In this document: in pieces, positions 21,955 through 25,551 of the stretch
Layout of the letters: each line of letters opens with the position of its first letter
Position numbering within the stretch: position 1 is the first letter of the stretch
Origin: a virus
Direction: 5' to 3' (one strand)
DNA: 25,551 nucleotides
Virus record (IMG/VR): IMGVR_UViG_3300048929_000270
Span: 1 to 25,551 of that record
The notes under the pieces: model-generated
Told to the model about the DNA's origin: nothing
Seen by the model: the letters and a program-made list of their open reading frames with translations, nothing else
The model's database searches: none
Program-made: the position numbers and the translations under genes

Positions 21955-22224
21955 CTATTCCTTTGGCCGTTCATTCATCGTGGCATCCCGCCAGCATTCC
22001 TCGATCAGCACCACGCGCAAATTCTCAAGCGCCACGAGATTGCCGCCGACCTCCCGCTTCCAGCATTTGTCGATGATTTCGTAATACCCCTGGATGGTCC
22101 GCATGCGTCGGCGCGTGCGTTCGATCTCAAGTATGAGACAGCGGACTTCCGGGTCGCCTTTGTGCTTGACCCACAGGCGCCGCAAATCATAGATCGTGGG
22201 AATGTCGAAGTCCGGGAGCGGCAT
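21955..22224 (-). CDS. Unrecognised 89-aa protein paired with HicB
   Basis: A mostly helical, highly charged protein starting MPLPDFDIPTIYDLRRLWVK, with a central run of Arg (EIERTRRRMRTIQGYYEI) and a C-terminal NLVALENLRVVLIEECWRDA. It has none of the HicA landmarks (short dsRBD-like fold, a catalytic His in a GSH context). It ends 22 bases before the HicB start in the same direction, the usual toxin-first arrangement of hicAB. The start codon lies 11 bases from a LexA box and has no Shine-Dalgarno, so the transcript would have a very short leader. Function unknown; a toxin or a regulator partner of HicB are the two readings that context allows. Confidence 0.6.
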   Translation of the reverse strand: MPLPDFDIPTIYDLRRLWVKHKGDPEVRCLILEIERTRRRMRTIQGYYEIIDKCWKREVGGNLVALENLRVVLIEECWRDATMNERPKE

Positions 22225-22234
22225 GGCAATGAAA

Positions 22235-22256
22235 ATACTGTATGGATGTACAGTAT
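22235..22256. promoter_or_regulatory. LexA (SOS) box between divergent genes
   Basis: The core TACTGTATGGATGTACAGTA (22236-22255) matches the LexA consensus CTGT-N8-ACAG with the preferred TA flanks, and the 8-bp arms ATACTGTA/TACAGTAT are a perfect inverted repeat. On the minus strand a -10-like TATACT (22252-22257) overlaps it. It lies 11 bases upstream of the 89-residue gene and 57 bases upstream of the SRAP gene, so both divergent units are probably released when LexA is cleaved after DNA damage. Confidence 0.8.
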
Positions 22257-22313
22257 AGCCAGGATTTCAGACCGCGCATCTGGCACTATCATTGGAAGAC
22301 TCAGGAGGCTTCC

Positions 22314-22982
22314 ATGTGCACAAACTACGAGCCCGCGCAGGGCGATCTGTTTGAAGCGTTCACTGATTTCCCTGTTCCGCAGTTCGAATACCCACGCGAG
22401 ACCTACAAGGATTATGTGGCGCCGATTCTCCGGATGACGACCGGCGAGCGCAGCACAGATCCAGCCACATTCGCGATGGTGCCGCGGAAGCACATCCCGC
22501 CCGGCGTGAAGGCGTTCGACACGATGAATGCGCGCGCGGAGACGATCGGGGAAAAGCGAAGCTTCAGCACCTCGTGGAAGAAGTTGCAGTTGTGCCTGAT
22601 TCCGTGCTCATGGTTCTACGAGCCGAACTATGAGAGTGGGAAAGCAGAGAGGTGGCGGATTGGAGTTGGCCGGCCGTTCGCGCTCGCAGGACTCTGGCGA
22701 GCCTGGCAGGATCCCGAAGGCATGACGCTATCGTTCACCATGCTGACGGTCAACGCCGACCAGCATCCGCTGATGAAGCGGTTTCACAAGCCCGGTGCCG
22801 AGAAACGGTCGGTCATCATCCTGCGGCCCGATCAGTGGGACGACTGGATGTCGTCACGATCGACCGATGAAGCGCGGTCGTTTCTGAATCTCTATCCGGC
22901 TGATGAGATGGCGGCTGAAGCGTGGCCGGCACCGCCGAGGAAGCAGAATTCACTTCTGTCCAATAACCCAACCTTGATTTAA
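22314..22982 (+). CDS. SRAP-domain abasic-site DNA-protein crosslink protein (YedK/HMCES family)
   Basis: A 222-residue SOS response-associated peptidase family protein. Start ATG 22314 is fixed by AGGAGG five bases upstream and by the need for Cys2 (MCTNYEP), which after Met removal forms the thiazolidine link with abasic sites in single-stranded DNA. Other family residues are visible: Asn72 (DTMNARAET), Glu103 (PCSWFYEP) and His151 (NADQHPLMKRF). The N-terminus differs from the usual MCGR, as in many phage-associated members. A LexA box lies 57 bases upstream, so it is likely damage-induced. It is the last rightward gene before the orphan tRNA-Ser end. It may shield phage or host DNA during damage. 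Confidence 0.9.
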   Translation: MCTNYEPAQGDLFEAFTDFPVPQFEYPRETYKDYVAPILRMTTGERSTDPATFAMVPRKHIPPGVKAFDTMNARAETIGEKRSFSTSWKKLQLCLIPCSWFYEPNYESGKAERWRIGVGRPFALAGLWRAWQDPEGMTLSFTMLTVNADQHPLMKRFHKPGAEKRSVIILRPDQWDDWMSSRSTDEARSFLNLYPADEMAAEAWPAPPRKQNSLLSNNPTLI

Positions 22983-22993
22983 TAACCCAAAAT

Positions 22994-23016
22994 AAAAAAG
23001 CTCCCGGTCTGGGAGC
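22994..23016 (-). terminator. Intrinsic terminator downstream of the tRNA-Ser remnant
   Basis: Read on the minus strand, GCTCCC (23016-23011) pairs with GGGAGC (23005-23000), a 5-base loop, followed by six T. It sits 14 bases past the CCA end of the tRNA-Ser fragment, as expected for a native tRNA terminator. Confidence 0.8.
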
Positions 23017-23029
23017 CTTATGTATCCTG

Positions 23030-23075
23030 TGGCGGAGAGACGGGGATTCGAACCCCGGATAGGTTATTAACCTAT
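23030..23075 (-). tRNA. Orphan 3' end of a tRNA-Ser gene (attachment-site remnant)
   Basis: On the minus strand the sequence reads a variable-arm hairpin (ATAGGTT/AACCTAT), the T-arm CGGGG-TTCGAAT-CCCCG, an acceptor half TCTCTCC, discriminator G and encoded CCA at 23030. The long variable arm and the acceptor half fit tRNA-Ser. The D-arm, anticodon arm and 5' acceptor half are absent from the sequence to the right, so this is about half a gene. Such 3' ends are duplicated or displaced when integrases use a tRNA gene as attachment site. The stop codon of the gene to the right (23072-23074) lies within it. A functional tRNA is not encoded here. Confidence 0.75.
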
Positions 23076-23935
23076 TCAGTCTTTCCGCGTTCACGCTCTT
23101 GCTTCTTGACAAGAAGGCGTTGAATTGCGCCGTTCACCGATGCGTCATCTTTGAGGGCCTGTTCGATTCGCTCCGTTAGTTCGCCGAGAATAATTCGAAT
23201 GGCTGTCGCTTCTTCAAGGCAGCCTTCATCAGTGTCTGCGTGAAGCCCTTCCGACAGGGCGTCGTAGATGAGGGTCAACGGGTTGTGCCCGCGAATCTTG
23301 AGGCCATCCGGTAATGCCGTTTTTACTTTCTCGACGGCGCTTGTAAATTGCCGCTCATTTTTGGCCGCCTCCAATTCAGCGACGAGCTCCGGCAAGTTCT
23401 GCGTTTCCTTACAAACTCGGATGATCTGGTCAAACAGCTTATTTTTCTGAGCGTCGATGACCCTGCGATAGTACGCAAACGCCGCAATTCCAAGCCCTTG
23501 ATTCTCGCATTGCCGTCCCTTCAACAAGTACGCCCGCTCCCCACCCGCGAGGCTGAGAAGCTTCTTTGGTAGCGGTGCTCCGAAGGAAGGTACCTCGCCG
23601 TATTTCATTGCGATGCGGCTATCTTTCAGCGGATCCCCATCGCACCTGAGGGTGACCGCAAAAACCTTTCTATCTTTCCCGCAATTCCTGCAGTAGTAGC
23701 TCCAGAAGCTCCGGAGTGCCGAGTCCTCACGATTAGGGAACTCCAACCACTCGCCTGCGTACTGAAAAAATCGTTCGCCTCCGCAGATCTCGCAATTCAG
23801 CGAGAGATCTTTGGGGCCAACTAGCAGATTGCCGTTACTTCCTCGCATGCCTAATTCGACTGCGACATTCCGTTCATCGCCTGGCGGGATTTGGATCAAG
23901 AATTCGGCGACGGTAAGTCGTTTTTCGTCGTTCAT
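23072..23935 (-). CDS. Zinc-ribbon protein of unknown function, DUF4145-like
   Basis: A 287-residue protein. Cys48/Cys51 (LNCEICGGE) and Cys82/Cys85 (YYCRNCGKD) form a probable zinc ribbon. The C-terminal half is helical with GLGIAAFAYYRRVIDAQKNK and LIYDALSEGLHADTDEGCLE, a pattern like DUF4145 proteins, some of which accompany restriction or abortive-infection systems. ATG 23935 is chosen because the longer in-frame start at 23989 lies inside the tRNA-His terminator hairpin. It has a lower GC look than its neighbours and ends inside the tRNA-Ser remnant, both signs of acquired DNA. The family match is tentative; a defence role is inference. Confidence 0.65.
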   Translation of the reverse strand: MNDEKRLTVAEFLIQIPPGDERNVAVELGMRGSNGNLLVGPKDLSLNCEICGGERFFQYAGEWLEFPNREDSALRSFWSYYCRNCGKDRKVFAVTLRCDGDPLKDSRIAMKYGEVPSFGAPLPKKLLSLAGGERAYLLKGRQCENQGLGIAAFAYYRRVIDAQKNKLFDQIIRVCKETQNLPELVAELEAAKNERQFTSAVEKVKTALPDGLKIRGHNPLTLIYDALSEGLHADTDEGCLEEATAIRIILGELTERIEQALKDDASVNGAIQRLLVKKQERERGKTE

Positions 23936-23975
23936 TTTAAAGAAGGTCGGGGCGTTCAAAAGGGCGCGGAAACGC

Positions 23976-24001
23976 AAAAAAGCCCGCAACGGTATGCGGG
24001 C
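23976..24001 (-). terminator. Intrinsic terminator downstream of tRNA-His
   Basis: On the minus strand GCCCGC (24001-23996) pairs with GCGGGC (23987-23982) with an 8-base loop and then six T. It is about 87 bases past the tRNA-His CCA end and 41 bases before the start of the zinc-ribbon gene. Confidence 0.8.
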
Positions 24002-24087
24002 TCAATTCCGAAATTCTGATTTTCGTTCCGAATTTCATTATGTGAAATTTCGGGTGGCACCTAAACGCTTGATACCAAAGAATTCTC

Positions 24088-24164
24088 TGGGGTGGCTGAT
24101 GGGACTCGAACCCACGACGACAGGAATCACAATCCTGGACTCTACCAACTGAGCTACAGCCACC
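24088..24164 (-). tRNA. tRNA-His (GTG), CCA encoded
   Basis: On the minus strand the sequence begins GGTGGCTG with the extra G at -1 that marks tRNA-His. It continues with a standard D-arm (TAGCTCAGTTGGTAGAG), anticodon loop TTGTGAT with GTG at 24130-24128, T-arm GTGGG-TTCGAGT-CCCAT and acceptor CAGCCACC with CCA encoded at 24090-24088. All four stems pair. It is close to E. coli tRNA-His. The zinc-ribbon gene lies on its 3' side, where integrated elements sit relative to a tRNA target. Confidence 0.96.
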
Positions 24165-24218
24165 ACTAACATCTGCTTGACTTGCTTAAAAAAGCTGTCT
24201 CGCCGACGAAGAAACGAG

Positions 24219-24247
24219 ATTATACGAACAAGAATTTGGTTTGCCTA
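24219..24247 (-). promoter_or_regulatory. Promoter of tRNA-His
   Basis: A perfect -10 TATAAT (24224-24219 on the minus strand) lies 55 bases upstream of the tRNA 5' end, with a weaker -35 TAGGCA (24247-24242) at 17-base spacing. The -35 is just inside the end of the dusA region, so the tRNA can be transcribed independently of dusA. Confidence 0.6.
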
Positions 24248-24252
24248 GCCCT

Positions 24253-25263
24253 TTATTCAGAAATTTCGACAGGCTCGCGCAGATGCTGTCTTGCTTCATC
24301 GAAGATGGTCAGATCTCGCGCGGCGAGTCGCTTGCTATCGGACAGAACGCGGCGCCAGCCCCGCGCACCTGCTTCGCCGCGATACAGACCCAGCGCATGA
24401 CGCGTGATCGCGCCGAGATAGGTGCCGCGCGCCATTTCGGCGGCACAGTAGTCAATCAGTTTTGCTTCGACGTCCTCGCGCGTGAGCGGCATTTGCGTCG
24501 ATCCGTAAAAGCGCGCGTCGACATCGGCGAGCACGTATGGATTGTGATATGCCTCGCGTCCGAGCATCACACCGTCCACGTGCTCGAGATGCATCTTCAC
24601 TTCATCGAGCGTCTTGATACCGCCGTTGATGATGATCTCCAGTTGCGGAAAATCGCGCTTCAATCGGTATGCGTAATCGTATTTGAGTGGTGGAATCTCG
24701 CGGTTTTCCTTCGGGCTCAAACCCTTCAGGATCGCGTTGCGCGCGTGAACGATGAAGACTTCGCATCCGGCATCGGCGATGGTGCCGACGAAATCGCGCA
24801 CGAACGCGTAGTCCTCGACCGCGTCGACACCGATGCGGTGCTTGACCGTCACCGGCACGGATACCGCATCGCGCATCGCCTTCACGCAATCGGCGACGAG
24901 TTGCGGCTCGTTCATCAGGCACGCGCCGAAGGCGCCGCGCTGCACCCGCTCGGACGGGCAGCCGCAGTTCAGATTGATTTCGTCGTAGCCCCATTGCTCG
25001 CCGAGCTTGGCCGAGCGCGCGAGGTCGTCGGGTTCGCTGCCGCCCAGTTGCAGCGCGACGGGTGCTTCATCGGGCGTAAACGCGAGGTGGCGCGGCACAT
25101 CGCCATGCAGCAGCGCGCCGGTGGTCACCATTTCCGTGTAAAGCCACGTATGGCGCGAAATCATCCGATGCAGCGAGCGGCAATGACGATCGGTCCAGTC
25201 CATCATCGGTGCGACGGACACACGGCGGGGACTTGATTTCATTGGTTTTTGCTGAATATTCAT
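24253..25263 (-). CDS. dusA: tRNA-dihydrouridine(20/20a) synthase DusA
   Basis: A flavoenzyme that reduces U20/U20a of tRNAs with NADPH. The TIM-barrel start is VSVAPMMDWTDRHCRSLHR, followed by LYTEMVTTGALLHGD, ALQLGGSEPDDLARSAKLGE, and INLNCGCPSERVQRGAFG, whose Cys in GCPS is the catalytic proton donor. Later come VTVKHRIGVD, FIVHARNAILKGLSPKENRE, IINGGIKT and GVMLGREAYHNPYVLADVD. All are DusA landmarks and the length (336 residues) is usual. ATG 25263 is chosen for a nearby AGG; ATG 25299 and ATG 25242 are alternatives. It is upstream of, and codirectional with, tRNA-His. A host housekeeping gene. Confidence 0.93.
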   Translation of the reverse strand: MNIQQKPMKSSPRRVSVAPMMDWTDRHCRSLHRMISRHTWLYTEMVTTGALLHGDVPRHLAFTPDEAPVALQLGGSEPDDLARSAKLGEQWGYDEINLNCGCPSERVQRGAFGACLMNEPQLVADCVKAMRDAVSVPVTVKHRIGVDAVEDYAFVRDFVGTIADAGCEVFIVHARNAILKGLSPKENREIPPLKYDYAYRLKRDFPQLEIIINGGIKTLDEVKMHLEHVDGVMLGREAYHNPYVLADVDARFYGSTQMPLTREDVEAKLIDYCAAEMARGTYLGAITRHALGLYRGEAGARGWRRVLSDSKRLAARDLTIFDEARQHLREPVEISE

Positions 25264-25551
25264 ATACCTGGATGCATTTTGGGGCAGTGTGATTCGCATT
25301 GTAATTCAGCGGGTTTTGTTGGTTTTTTGCCCGGAGTACTACGATGCGGCCCTCAAAAATCGTCATGTAGCGCCGCGAGAGCATGGGCACAATTACGCCG
25401 CGAAAGCGCACGGATGGCAGTATAGGGTAATCGTCGCCGCTATCGTGATGCTTGGACGACTGGGACTGCGAATAGAGGCATCTTGGAAGGCATTCCGGCG
25501 GCCGGGCATTGGGCGCCCGATTACAGCGTACTTCGGGAGGGTAGTTCGTGG
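25264..25551. other. Region upstream of dusA, no gene supported
   Basis: No ORF here has a ribosome binding site and a recognisable product; the open frames seen overlap dusA on the same strand or are very short. It should hold the dusA promoter and leader, but I could not pick a convincing -10/-35 pair. Confidence 0.4.

Larger units (their letters stand above)
1..23075. mobile_element. Prophage (late region), left end outside window; right border uncertain
   Basis: Head, contractile tail, fibre and lysis genes run almost without gaps from the left edge to 21439. They are followed by accessory genes and then an orphan tRNA-Ser 3' end at 23030-23075. The head proteins look lambda-like and the tail block follows phage Mu gene order (gp37 to gp48). 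Integrase, repressor, replication and terminase genes are absent, so the rest must lie to the left. The right border is drawn at the tRNA fragment. It could instead be near 21450, if the HicB/SRAP genes are host genes, or at the 3' end of tRNA-His at 24088. All late genes in view appear intact except the split gpN. Confidence 0.8.

Noticed and set aside
21955-22224. Calling the 89-aa protein HicA
   Set aside because: It is longer than HicA, lacks the HicA His-containing core and beta-strand layout, and is helical throughout.
24253-25299. dusA as the phage attachment site
   Set aside because: The gene looks complete and no duplicated dusA 5' segment is visible in the window.
1-25551. CRISPR array or insertion sequence
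   Set aside because: No regularly spaced short direct repeats and no transposase-like ORF with terminal inverted repeats were found.

Overview
The window is the late region of a prophage in a Burkholderiaceae chromosome (probably Paraburkholderia or Burkholderia), ending in host sequence. The host assignment is an inference from high-GC codon use, a Burkholderia-like dusA and tRNA-His at the right end, and phage genes that resemble Burkholderia temperate-phage families. No integrase, repressor, replication or terminase gene is present, so the prophage continues to the left of base 1.

Bases 1-13009 are a compact plus-strand morphogenesis run with many ATGA or GTGA stop/start overlaps. It begins with a lambda-type head module: gpD-like decoration protein, gpE-like capsid and an FII-like joining protein. 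A complete Mu-type contractile tail follows in canonical order: tail terminator-like protein, DUF2635, sheath, tube, tail assembly chaperone with a probable -1 frameshift extension, tape measure carrying a lysozyme-like domain, gpN (split into two genes), gpP-like hub, gp45 spike, gp46, gp47 and gp48. The gp46 homologue carries a nested double-domain insertion.

Bases 13019-15757 hold the host-recognition genes: a fibre-like protein with an apparent Sec signal peptide and two internal repeats, a second fibre, and a DUF4376 protein. Bases 15767-18294 are an inverted cassette on the minus strand with its own promoter and a perfect palindromic operator. It encodes an HTH regulator, an outer-membrane beta-barrel candidate, a 49-residue ORF and a SAM methyltransferase. 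This has the form of a lysogenic-conversion (moron) operon that could alter the cell surface.

Bases 18342-21439 are the lysis and accessory block on the plus strand: a membrane protein, a GH19 endolysin, an unidentified 193-residue protein, a holin-like protein, a small membrane protein, a lipoprotein and a class-3-lipase-like hydrolase. Bases 21516-22982 form a divergent pair of units around a near-ideal LexA box. To the left are an unrecognised 89-residue protein and a HicB antitoxin; to the right is an SRAP (YedK/HMCES-type) DNA-crosslink protein. This looks like an SOS-controlled module and is the best candidate here for an undescribed system.

From 22994 rightward, on the minus strand, lie a terminator, an orphan 3' end of a tRNA-Ser gene, a zinc-ribbon protein of unknown function, a terminator, tRNA-His and dusA. 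The orphan tRNA-Ser end marks an integration junction, but its orientation does not fit a simple prophage lying to its left, so the exact right border (about 21.45, 23.03 or 24.09 kb) is unresolved. Bases 25264-25551 hold no gene that I can support.
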